A stretch of DNA of 12,427 bases from DATMYQ01 sp035560935 (GTDB lineage: Bacteria > Bacillota > Negativicutes > Sporomusales > Sporomusaceae), in NCBI GenBank assembly GCA_035560935.1, contig DATMYQ010000167.1, forward strand, positions 1 to 12,427, read 5' to 3'. The position numbers were made by a program, and so were the translations under genes. Within the stretch, counting starts at the first letter, position 1. Every line of letters starts with the position of its first letter. Positions 1-6,089 of the stretch are shown in pieces. The notes under the pieces were generated by a model. It was given only the letters and a program-made list of their open reading frames with translations. It did no database searches and had not been told where the DNA came from.

Positions 1-25
1 ATATAATACAGGGAGGTATTTAACC

Positions 26-583
26 ATGATTTCCAGTAATGATTTTCGCACCGGAGTTACCATTGAAATTGACGGCGACGTATGGCAGGTAGTGGATTTT
101 CAACATGTAAAACCCGGTAAGGGTGCTGCTTTCGTCCGGACAAAAATGAAAAATGTCCGTACCGGGGCAGTGGTAGAACGCACCTTTAATCCCGGTGAAA
201 AACTGCCCAAGGCACGTATTGAGCACCGGGAAATGCAATTTCTCTACGAGAGCGACGGTCAGTATAACTTTATGGACAACGAAACTTTTGATCAGTTTGC
301 ATTAGATCCGGAGAAATTGGGCGATGCGCCGAAATATTTAAAAGAAAATATGAATATTGGTATTATGGAATTCCAGGGGACCATCATTGGTGTCGATTTA
401 CCGTTGTCTGTGGAGTTGACGGTGGTGGAAACCGATCCCGGCATCCGTGGCGATACGGCTACAGGTGGCACTAAACCGGCTAAAACAGAAACCGGACACG
501 TGGTTCGCGTGCCGTTGTTCATTAACGTAGGTGATGTTCTCCGGGTAGATACCCGTACCGGTGATTATATCGAACGAGCTTAA
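26..583 (+). CDS. efp: Translation elongation factor P
   Basis: EF-P binds between the ribosomal P and E sites and rescues ribosomes stalled at consecutive prolines. The 185-residue length is standard. Three beta-barrel domains are readable: an N-terminal KOW-like domain (about 1-62) with the loop PGKG at residues 30-33, the central OB domain (about 66-125), and a C-terminal OB domain with the family signature around residues 148-168 (DTATGGTKPA, then VVRVPLF). Lys32 at the loop tip is the residue that carries the post-translational modification in this family; a Lys there is compatible with either the Bacillus aminopentanol type or a lysyl type, and no modification gene is in the window. A strong ribosome-binding site (GGGAGGT, 11-17) precedes the ATG by 8 nt. 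The gene is followed by a terminator-like repeat, so it probably ends its transcription unit. Its promoter lies left of the window. Confidence 0.98.
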   Translation: MISSNDFRTGVTIEIDGDVWQVVDFQHVKPGKGAAFVRTKMKNVRTGAVVERTFNPGEKLPKARIEHREMQFLYESDGQYNFMDNETFDQFALDPEKLGDAPKYLKENMNIGIMEFQGTIIGVDLPLSVELTVVETDPGIRGDTATGGTKPAKTETGHVVRVPLFINVGDVLRVDTRTGDYIERA

Positions 584-600
584 TTCATTCATTTGAAATT

Positions 601-677
601 AACTCCCTGATGGCGTTTTGTGTTGGGCGATTTGTGTTGCCCAGGCATATGGCCTGTCAGGGAGTTTGTCTATTTTA
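601..677 (+). terminator. Terminator-like inverted repeat after efp
   Basis: A perfect 10-bp inverted repeat (AACTCCCTGA at 601-610, its complement at 657-666) starts 17 nt after the efp stop. The 46-nt loop holds a second hairpin (642-646 with 652-656, loop ATATG) that abuts and could stack on the outer stem. A moderately T-rich stretch (664-676) follows. It sits upstream of the asp23 promoter, so it belongs to the efp 3' untranslated region. The long loop and broken T-tract make it an atypical terminator; a structured 3' end or RNA-stability element is the alternative. Confidence 0.45.
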
Positions 678-692
678 CGCCTGGAAGTAAAA

Positions 693-721
693 TTGTAAAA
701 ACATCAGTGATCTGTTATAAT
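693..721 (+). promoter_or_regulatory. Sigma-A-type promoter for the asp23 unit, extended -10
   Basis: TTGTAA at 693-698 is separated by exactly 17 nt from a perfect TATAAT at 716-721. A TG dinucleotide at 713-714 makes it an extended -10 (TGTTATAAT). The expected transcription start is near 728, some 30 nt ahead of the chosen asp23 ATG at 759. No sigma-B-like or other alternative promoter motif was seen, so the unit looks vegetatively expressed. Confidence 0.85.
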
Positions 722-745
722 AAACGTGTTTATGAGACAGGGAAA

Positions 746-752
746 AGAGGGG
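746..752 (+). promoter_or_regulatory. Ribosome-binding site deciding the asp23 start
   Basis: The purine-rich AGAGGGG ends 6 nt before the ATG at 759. It decides against the upstream in-frame ATG codons at 726 and 732, which lie at or ahead of the predicted transcription start and lack a Shine-Dalgarno sequence. Confidence 0.75.
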
Positions 753-758
753 TGCGAC

Positions 759-1142
759 ATGGAACGTTCGGAACATACCGAAGTTGGATCGGTACGAATT
801 GCTGATGAGGTAGTGGGCATTATTTCCGGTCTGGCTGCGACCGAAATCGAAGGTGTTGCCGGTATGAGCGGTGGCTTGGTAGGCGGTATTGCCGAAATGC
901 TCGGCAAGAAAAACCTGTCAAAAGGCGTTAAAGTGGAAGTGGGAGAGAAAGAAGCTGCTGTGGATTTGTATATTATCGTGGAATACGGTGTCCGCATTCC
1001 GGATGTGGCGCTTCGAGTTCAGGAAAATGTCAAACGGGCGATTGAATCAATGACCGGTTTGGATGTGGTGGAAGTAAATATTCATGTTCAAGGGGTAGGT
1101 TTTGCGCCCGAATCCAGGGAAGAAGACATTCGGGTGCGTTAG
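759..1142 (+). CDS. Asp23/Gls24-family envelope stress response protein
   Basis: A 127-residue soluble protein of the Asp23/Gls24 (DUF322) family. Family members are abundant cytoplasmic proteins tethered to the membrane by AmaP and linked to cell-envelope homeostasis; the biochemical role is not settled. Readable family features are the opening GSVRIADEVVGIISGLAATEI (10-30), the glycine-rich insert around 35-55 (GGLVGGIAEMLGK), and the C-terminal half with VRIPD (78-82), AIESMTG (94-100) and VNIHVQGV (106-113). No signal peptide or membrane segment is present. It is the first gene behind the strong promoter at 693-721 and lies 12 nt ahead of amaP, so anchor and cargo are co-transcribed. In Bacillus subtilis the family member next to nusB is YqhY, which occupies a similar neighbourhood. 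Confidence 0.95.
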   Translation: MERSEHTEVGSVRIADEVVGIISGLAATEIEGVAGMSGGLVGGIAEMLGKKNLSKGVKVEVGEKEAAVDLYIIVEYGVRIPDVALRVQENVKRAIESMTGLDVVEVNIHVQGVGFAPESREEDIRVR

Positions 1143-1154
1143 AAAGGAGCCGTT

Positions 1155-1694
1155 ATGGGAATTATTGACCGGATTATTCTTTCCTTATATACTCTTCTTT
1201 TATCTCTTTTATCATTGGCAGTTGTTCTGCTTTCCTTGCGCGTCATTTCACTAGATCATGTATTGTTTATTTTCCCGTATATATATGACCAGTGGACAGC
1301 CACGTTGGCGGGTGCGATATTTTTCCTGGTTAGTGTTCGATTGCTGATGGCTGGTCTTCGATCGCGCCGGATAAAAGACACGATTGTTCATCATAATGAA
1401 TTGGGCGATGTGCATATTACGATAGCTGCAGTAGAAAATTTAGTGGAAAAAGTGGCGCGTCACATTCGTGGCATTCGAGACATTAAGGTGAAAGTTCTTT
1501 TTCGTGATCAGGGCATTGGCGTGAAAATTAAGGCCGTAACCGGTTTAGAGACGAATGTACCGGTTACGGCTGCGGAAATTCAGCAAAGAGTGCATGAATA
1601 TATTAAAAATACCGTAGGAATTGAAGTGGCAGGAATTGAAGTATTGGTAGAAAATATTTCTAATGATATAAAACAGCGGCAGCGGGTAGAATAG
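1155..1694 (+). CDS. amaP: Alkaline shock response membrane anchor protein AmaP
   Basis: A 179-residue membrane protein. Two strongly hydrophobic helices are seen at about 7-29 and 48-68, joined by a short loop containing FPYIYDQW, followed by a basic stop (RSRRIK, 69-74). The rest (about 83-170) is a cytosolic domain that mirrors Asp23: GDVHITI at 84-90, the proline of NVPV at 136, and IKNTVGIEV at 150-158. In staphylococci AmaP recruits Asp23 to the membrane; the same role is inferred here because asp23 lies directly upstream. The ribosome-binding site AAAGGAG (1143-1149) sits just before the ATG. Length and topology match the family. It is the middle gene of a three-gene unit. Confidence 0.92.
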   Translation: MGIIDRIILSLYTLLLSLLSLAVVLLSLRVISLDHVLFIFPYIYDQWTATLAGAIFFLVSVRLLMAGLRSRRIKDTIVHHNELGDVHITIAAVENLVEKVARHIRGIRDIKVKVLFRDQGIGVKIKAVTGLETNVPVTAAEIQQRVHEYIKNTVGIEVAGIEVLVENISNDIKQRQRVE

Positions 1695-1696
1695 AC

Positions 1697-1705
1697 GGGG
1701 GGAGG
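1697..1705 (+). promoter_or_regulatory. Ribosome-binding site of the DUF2273 gene
   Basis: GGGGGGAGG lies 11 nt before the ATG at 1717 and only 2 nt before a GTG at 1708. The GTG is too close for normal initiation, so the ATG at 1717 is preferred. An ATG at 1723 is also possible. Confidence 0.6.
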
Positions 1706-1716
1706 CGGTGGAAAGA

Positions 1717-1944
1717 ATGAATATGGAACTGCTTCGAGAAGTCTGGCAACAGCATAGTGGTAAAATTACCGGTTCTTTGTTGGGGCTGATTGCCGGTGTA
1801 ATGGTGATTACGCTAGGTTTTTTTCAGGCGCTGTTTATTATGGTTTGCGCGGTTGCCGGATATGTAGTCGGTAAACGCATTGATGAGAAAGAAGATATCG
1901 CGGATATTCTGGAAAAACTACTGCCACCAGGTTATCACCGCTGA
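1717..1944 (+). CDS. DUF2273 family small membrane protein
   Basis: A 75-residue protein with two closely spaced hydrophobic segments (about 17-33, containing GSLLGLIAGVMVITLG, and about 36-52, FFQALFIMVCAVAGYVVG), forming a probable hairpin. The C-terminal tail is charged (KRIDEKEDIADILEKLLPP). The GYVVGKRID turn is typical of DUF2273, a family found almost always next to asp23 and amaP; its function is unknown. Co-transcription with those genes suggests it joins the same membrane-tethered complex. The start is uncertain between GTG 1708, ATG 1717 and ATG 1723. It is the last gene before the strong terminator at 1980-2016. Confidence 0.88.
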   Translation: MNMELLREVWQQHSGKITGSLLGLIAGVMVITLGFFQALFIMVCAVAGYVVGKRIDEKEDIADILEKLLPPGYHR

Positions 1945-1979
1945 TGGGGGTACAGCAGTTTAGGTTTGCCTAAGAGAAA

Positions 1980-2016
1980 CGCAGCGCTGTGCAGTATGCG
2001 CTGCGCGTTTTTCTTT
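1980..2016 (+). terminator. Rho-independent terminator of the asp23-amaP-DUF2273 unit
   Basis: A perfect 8-bp GC-rich stem (CGCAGCGC at 1980-1987, GCGCTGCG at 1998-2005) with a 10-nt loop is followed by GTTTTTCTTT (2007-2016). It lies 36 nt after the DUF2273 stop and closes that unit. Confidence 0.9.
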
Positions 2017-2112
2017 AGCATGTTAGGAAGGTATAAACTCAGCGTTTCGAAAAACGTTTCACGCGTTTTTCCTAATTGTTTAAATTTGACGAACGAGAGA
2101 AGAGGAATAAGA
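2017..2112 (+). promoter_or_regulatory. nusB leader with competing hairpins and weak promoter candidates
   Basis: This stretch between the terminator and nusB contains no gene. Two mutually exclusive hairpins are possible: 2043-2047 with 2052-2056 (loop CGAA), or GAAAAACG at 2049-2056 with CGTTTTTC at 2064-2071 (loop of 7 nt, flanked by A and T tracts like a weak terminator). A 7-bp outer repeat (2023-2029 with 2069-2075) could enclose the first. Two weak -10 candidates are TATAAA at 2032-2037 and the extended TGTTTAAAT at 2077-2085; neither has a convincing -35. A promoter is expected somewhere here because a strong terminator precedes it. Confidence 0.35.
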
Positions 2113-2556
2113 ATGAGTCGCAGGAAAGCCCGCGAAATGGCGGTGCAAACATTGTTTCAGCTGGATTTTGATCCGGCTCGCGATGTTATGGAAGCACTGG
2201 AAACAATATTTGACGAGCGCGAGGACATCAATGAAAAAGCACAAAGTTATGCAAAGGATTTGGTGTTAGGTACGTACGAACATTTGACAGATATCGATCG
2301 GTTTATTTCTTCGACGTCAAAGGAATGGAAACTGGAGCGGATGCCGGGTGTGGATCGAAACATTGCCCGTGTGGCCATTTTTGAAATGAAGTATAGCCAG
2401 GAAAAACTCTCACCGAACGTGGCAATTAATGAAGCCGTGGAGTTGGCAAAAATTTTTGGTACGGATGAATCCGGGCGCTTTATCAACGGAATATTGGGTG
2501 CTCTGGTGAAGAACCGCTCCATGTTTGATTCAGAAACTCCGGCAGAAACCGAGTAG
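2113..2556 (+). CDS. nusB: Transcription antitermination factor NusB
   Basis: NusB binds boxA RNA together with NusE (ribosomal protein S10) and supports antitermination on rRNA operons. The 147-residue all-helical protein has the family's N-terminal RRKAREMAVQTLFQLDF (3-19) with basic RNA-facing residues, and the C-terminal signature NVAINEAVELAKIFG (102-116) followed by SGRFINGIL (120-128). The ATG at 2113 is preceded by AGAAGAGGAAT and matches the usual family start. An in-frame extension upstream would read through the terminator and is not credible. The 3' end carries an acidic tail (ETPAETE). The stop is 8 nt from the next gene, so the two are probably coupled. Confidence 0.97.
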   Translation: MSRRKAREMAVQTLFQLDFDPARDVMEALETIFDEREDINEKAQSYAKDLVLGTYEHLTDIDRFISSTSKEWKLERMPGVDRNIARVAIFEMKYSQEKLSPNVAINEAVELAKIFGTDESGRFINGILGALVKNRSMFDSETPAETE

Positions 2557-2564
2557 ACTGAAAC

Positions 2565-3545
2565 ATGTCAAAAATGATTTTGGGTATTGATACCAGCTGT
2601 TATACTTCTTCGCTGTGCTTAACGGACCTAAGTGGCTGTTTGTTGGCGGACGTTCGCCGTGTATTGAAGGTGAAAAACGGCGAACGCGGATTGCGACAAT
2701 CGGAAATGGTATTTCAACACAGCCGTAATTTGCCGGAACTTTGGCAACAGGCTTGGGAGATCGCCGGACCGGATATTTCTTTGGCCGCGGTTGGCGTGTC
2801 GGTTTCACCGCGTCCCTGCGGTGATTCCTATATGCCGGCCTTTCTTGTAGGCAGTGGTTATGCGCAAGTAACAGCTCTTTGTCAACAACTGCCATTGTAC
2901 CGCTTAAGCCATCAAGAAAATCACATCTGTGCCGGTCTGTGGTCGGCTGACGGTCCAACCGATCCGGAATATCTGGCGCTGCACCTTTCCGGTGGAACTA
3001 CAGAGCTGGTTCATGTTAAACAAGAAGAACATACAATGAAATTACAGTTGCTTGGTGGCAGCTGTGATCTGCACGCTGGCCAACTGGTGGATCGTATCGG
3101 CGTTCTGCTGCAGTTGGGTTTTCCGGCTGGGCCGGCAATGGAAACACTGGCAGCAGATTCCAGTGGACCGGAAAAACCGTTTCCGGTAGCTGTTCAGGGG
3201 ATGGATGTCAGTTTTGCCGGGCCAGAAAATCACGCAAAAAAACTCTTGATTCAAAAGGTGAACCCCGCAGTAATCGCTGCCGGCGTGCAGCAGTGCATCG
3301 CTAAAAGTATTACGAAAATGATTTTCCGCGGTATAAAGGAAACCGGACTTCGCCAAGTGCTTCTGGTGGGTGGTGTCATGTCTAACCAATATATTCGCTG
3401 CGAGCTGAAAAACGGTCTGGAAACAACGGATAAAGTGAAGCTTTTCTTTCCGCAGCCGGCATATAGCTCGGATAATGCTGTTGGTGCCGCCGCTTATGCA
3501 TTGCGGCGGTACGTGAGACTGGAAGCCAATCCGGCAGGAGAGTGA
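2565..3545 (+). CDS. TsaD/Kae1-like ASKHA-fold protein (glycoprotease-family paralogue)
   Basis: A 326-residue member of the TsaD/Kae1/Qri7 family, often annotated O-sialoglycoprotein endopeptidase. True TsaD makes the t6A tRNA modification with TsaB and TsaE. Family marks are visible: ILGIDTSCYTSS (5-16, first phosphate loop), the metal-binding HQENH (His116 and His120), LSGGTTEL (141-148), GPAMETLA (189-196), SFAGPENH (216-223), LLVGGVMSN (266-274) and SSDNAVGAA (301-309, Asp303 the third metal ligand). The metal and nucleotide sites thus look intact. The first loop departs from the TSCDET of true TsaD. The protein most resembles a paralogous clade seen next to nusB or xseA in Clostridia-type genomes, whose function is not known; a separate tsaD elsewhere is expected. 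The ribosome-binding site is weak, and ATG 2574 is an alternative start. Confidence 0.85.
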   Translation: MSKMILGIDTSCYTSSLCLTDLSGCLLADVRRVLKVKNGERGLRQSEMVFQHSRNLPELWQQAWEIAGPDISLAAVGVSVSPRPCGDSYMPAFLVGSGYAQVTALCQQLPLYRLSHQENHICAGLWSADGPTDPEYLALHLSGGTTELVHVKQEEHTMKLQLLGGSCDLHAGQLVDRIGVLLQLGFPAGPAMETLAADSSGPEKPFPVAVQGMDVSFAGPENHAKKLLIQKVNPAVIAAGVQQCIAKSITKMIFRGIKETGLRQVLLVGGVMSNQYIRCELKNGLETTDKVKLFFPQPAYSSDNAVGAAAYALRRYVRLEANPAGE

Positions 3546-3560
3546 ATGAGGTGACTTTTA

Positions 3561-4781
3561 GTGAGTATACTCAATGTTAGCGATGTCACCCGGTATATTA
3601 AAGAATTATTTTCTGAAGATCCGGTGTTGGCATCCGCTTTTGTACGTGGTGAGATCTCGAATTTCAAACGCCACTCTTCCGGGCATTGTTATTTTACATT
3701 AAAAGACCCGGGAGCTACGCTGCGTTCTGTCATGTTTAAAGGCAACGCCCGTTATTTGAAATTTGAACCCCGGGATGGGATGAAGGTTATTGCCGGCGGT
3801 TACATCAGCGTGTTTGAACGCGATGGACAATATCAATTATATGTATCCCAGTTGGTTCCTGACGGAGTGGGTGAACTGGGACTGGCGTTTGCGCAGTTGA
3901 AAGAAAAACTGGCGGCGGAAGGTTTATTTGATCCGGACCGAAAGCGCTCCTTGCCCGCCATGCCCCAACAGCTGGGCATTATCACATCGTTGACTGGAGC
4001 TGCTTTACGGGATATTATGACTGTGTCTAAACGACGCCATCCTGGCTTACAGTTAGTGGTGTACCCCGTTCAGGTGCAGGGGGCGGAGGCGCCCGGCCAG
4101 ATTGTCAAAGCCATTCATGCCTTTAATGCTTTGCAGCAGGCGGATGTGCTGATTGTCGGCCGGGGTGGCGGCTCCATTGAAGAGTTGTGGGCTTTCAATG
4201 ACGAGCAAGTGGTGCGGGCCGTTGCGACATCGAAAATTCCTGTGGTCTCTGCCGTGGGGCATGAAACGGACTATACGCTAACGGATTTTGCTGCGGATTG
4301 CCGGGCGGCCACGCCTTCGCAGGCTGCGGAGCTGGTGACGCCGAATTTAAAAGAGTTGGATGGACGTATACGCAACTTGCAGGAAACGCTGGGTTACCGT
4401 GTCCGCCAACTGGTGCGTCACAAAAAACTACAACATGACCGGTTGCGCGATAGCGCTGCCCTGGAACGTCCCCGAAACTTGCTGGCTTCACGCCAGCAGC
4501 TTGTGGATCAGTATATCCAGCGCCTTCAGGACGCGGTACGGCGTTTGCACGTTTCCCGGCGGCAAGGCTTGCAATTGATGGGAGAAAAACTCTCCTTGCT
4601 CAATCCCTGGGCGGTACTTTCGCGGGGCTATAGCATCGTCCGAACGGCGGAACAACAGTCCGTTATGGATGCCTCACTGGTGTCAACCGGACAAGAAATC
4701 GAAATTATCCCCTGCCGGGGAAGGATATACGCCCGTGTAACGGAAACTAAGGGAGGATTGCCATATGAGTCGGGTCAGTAA
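3561..4781 (+). CDS. xseA: Exodeoxyribonuclease VII large subunit
   Basis: The catalytic subunit of exonuclease VII, which degrades single-stranded DNA to oligonucleotides in repair. The 406 residues include an N-terminal OB-fold DNA-binding domain (about 1-100, with VRGEISNFKRHSSGHCYFTLKD in its first part), the catalytic domain with LGIITSLTGAALRDI (138-152), GRGGGSIEELWAFNDE (200-215) and AVGHETDYTLTDFAADCRAATPSQAAEL (231-258), a helical coiled-coil stretch (about 262-345), and a C-terminal segment containing LSRGYSIV (353-360). All conserved blocks are present. The GTG start at 3561 has GAGGTG (3547-3552) 8 nt upstream. It begins 15 nt after the TsaD-like gene and overlaps xseB by 17 nt. 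Confidence 0.97.
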   Translation: MSILNVSDVTRYIKELFSEDPVLASAFVRGEISNFKRHSSGHCYFTLKDPGATLRSVMFKGNARYLKFEPRDGMKVIAGGYISVFERDGQYQLYVSQLVPDGVGELGLAFAQLKEKLAAEGLFDPDRKRSLPAMPQQLGIITSLTGAALRDIMTVSKRRHPGLQLVVYPVQVQGAEAPGQIVKAIHAFNALQQADVLIVGRGGGSIEELWAFNDEQVVRAVATSKIPVVSAVGHETDYTLTDFAADCRAATPSQAAELVTPNLKELDGRIRNLQETLGYRVRQLVRHKKLQHDRLRDSAALERPRNLLASRQQLVDQYIQRLQDAVRRLHVSRRQGLQLMGEKLSLLNPWAVLSRGYSIVRTAEQQSVMDASLVSTGQEIEIIPCRGRIYARVTETKGGLPYESGQ

Positions 4782-5028
4782 GCGGAAGTCCGTTACTCCT
4801 GAAGATTTGCCGTTTGAAACGGCGTTGTCAGAATTGGAAACGATCGTCAAGGCTTTGGAGGACGGTGAGTTGGCGCTTGAAGAAGCATTAAACCGTTTTT
4901 CTGAGGGAATGACGTTATCCCGGGTTTGTTTGGACAGACTGAATGCTGCCGAAACCCGTATTGATCAGATTCTTACGGAAGAAAAAGGGAAATATGTGCA
5001 AAAACCGTTAGAACTGGAGATGGAGTGA
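4765..5028 (+). CDS. xseB: Exodeoxyribonuclease VII small subunit
   Basis: An 87-residue helical subunit that binds the helical region of XseA. The family block LPFETALSELETIVKALEDGELALEEALNRFSEGM runs from about residue 15 to 49, followed by a second helix (CLDRLNAAETRIDQIL). Its ribosome-binding site (GGGAGGA, 4751-4757) and start lie inside the end of xseA, giving a 17-nt overlap and likely coordinated subunit supply. The stop overlaps the ispA start. Confidence 0.96.
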   Translation: MSRVSKRKSVTPEDLPFETALSELETIVKALEDGELALEEALNRFSEGMTLSRVCLDRLNAAETRIDQILTEEKGKYVQKPLELEME

Positions 5029-5909
5029 CTGTGTTAAAAGCATATTGTCAGGATAAAATCCAACTGATTGAAGGCTATTTAAAAAAATATCTGGAAGCCG
5101 AAGGACAATATCCGCCCCTTTTATACGAAGCGATGGCCTATAGTTTGTTTGCGGGTGGCAAACGGTTGCGGCCGATCCTGCTAATGGCGGCAGCAGATGC
5201 TGTAGGGGGGCGGGGAGATCAATTTTTACCGGTGGCCAGCGGGATGGAAATGATTCATACGTATTCGCTGATTCATGACGATTTACCGGCGATGGATAAT
5301 GACGATTATCGCCGTGGAAAACTGACCAATCATAAAGTCTATGGTGACGGAATCGCCATTTTAGCGGGAGATGGTTTGCTAACCGCTGCTTTTTCCGTTA
5401 TGTTATCGCAAGAAAACGTTGAACCGGCAGTCCTGTGTCAAGTAGTCCGGGAAATATCGGTTGCCGCCGGGCCCAGAGGAATGGTTGGCGGACAAGTGGT
5501 AGACTTGGCATCGGAAGGTAAAATGCTGGATGAGGAAACTTTAAAATGGATGCATGCTGCCAAAACCGGTGCTTTGTTTCGGGCGTCGATCCGGTCCGGA
5601 GCCATTTTGGCCGGAGCTGACAGTGAACAATTGCAGCAGTTGACGGAATATGCTGAACAGTTTGGGCTGGCGTTCCAAATTACCGATGATATTCTGGATG
5701 TGGTTGGTTCTCAGGAAAAAATTGGTAAATCGGTGGGCAGCGATCAACGCAACGACAAAGCCACGTATGTTTCCCTTTATGCGTTGGACGGGGCCCGTTC
5801 AAAAGCAGACGCCGCAGTGGCCAATGCCCTGAAGGCGTTGGAACCTTTTGGTGCACAGGCGGATATTTTACGAAAAATTTTGTTGTATTTAACCACTCGG
5901 GAAGAATAA
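5025..5909 (+). CDS. ispA: Farnesyl diphosphate synthase (polyprenyl synthetase family)
   Basis: A 294-residue prenyltransferase that condenses dimethylallyl/geranyl diphosphate with isopentenyl diphosphate. The substrate-binding blocks are GGKRLRP (44-50), the first aspartate-rich motif DDLPAMD (85-91) and the second, DDILD (221-225), with KTG at 180-182. The two extra residues inside the first motif and the aromatic Tyr80 five positions before it fit a type II bacterial farnesyl (C15) synthase; a geranylgeranyl product cannot be excluded from sequence. The GTG start at 5025 overlaps the xseB stop (GTGA). A GTG at 5031 is an equally plausible start. The gene sits next to dxs, the entry enzyme of the same isoprenoid pathway, which is the usual pairing. 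Confidence 0.95.
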   Translation: MTVLKAYCQDKIQLIEGYLKKYLEAEGQYPPLLYEAMAYSLFAGGKRLRPILLMAAADAVGGRGDQFLPVASGMEMIHTYSLIHDDLPAMDNDDYRRGKLTNHKVYGDGIAILAGDGLLTAAFSVMLSQENVEPAVLCQVVREISVAAGPRGMVGGQVVDLASEGKMLDEETLKWMHAAKTGALFRASIRSGAILAGADSEQLQQLTEYAEQFGLAFQITDDILDVVGSQEKIGKSVGSDQRNDKATYVSLYALDGARSKADAAVANALKALEPFGAQADILRKILLYLTTREE

Positions 5910-5988
5910 TCGATACCTTGTCTGGAGCAATAAAAATCCGATGCTGGCGCTGCTTGGGGAAAATAGATGTGCTGTCCTGGCAGGGATA

Positions 5989-5997
5989 TGGTATAAT
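5989..5997 (+). promoter_or_regulatory. Extended -10 promoter ahead of dxs
   Basis: TGGTATAAT carries a perfect TATAAT (5992-5997) with an extended TG at 5989-5990. No good -35 is found at 16-18 nt spacing (GTGCTG at 17), as is common for extended -10 promoters. The expected start is near 6004. It would let dxs and the genes after it be expressed apart from the nusB-ispA group. The 180-nt gap 5910-6089 contains no terminator I can see and no other gene. Confidence 0.6.
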
Positions 5998-6089
5998 GTT
6001 TGTGAAAATTATGTATTAATATGTATTCTACGATGGTTAACCTGCGGAATACGCTGGTGATCATGAAAGAAAAGGATCTGGTTAATAGT

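Noticed and set aside
2..7. TATAAT as a -10 box for efp
   Set aside because: A start about 7 nt downstream would fall inside the ribosome-binding site at 11-17, and no -35 can be seen because the window begins here.
759..774. GAACGTTCGGAAC at the asp23 start as a LexA or other operator
   Set aside because: The half-sites have no 4-nt spacer as the Bacillus SOS box needs, and the bases are explained by the first codons of asp23.
620..805. 61-codon + strand frame between efp and asp23
   Set aside because: It spans the terminator-like repeat and the asp23 promoter, runs into asp23 in another frame and has no ribosome-binding site or recognisable domain.
1966..2112. In-frame 49-codon N-terminal extension of nusB
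   Set aside because: It reads through the strong terminator at 1980-2016, has no family similarity, and the ATG at 2113 has a good ribosome-binding site and matches the NusB start.
2530..2958. 142-codon frame on the - strand opposite the TsaD-like gene
   Set aside because: It lies opposite a well-supported coding gene, and the translated sequence has no recognisable motif.
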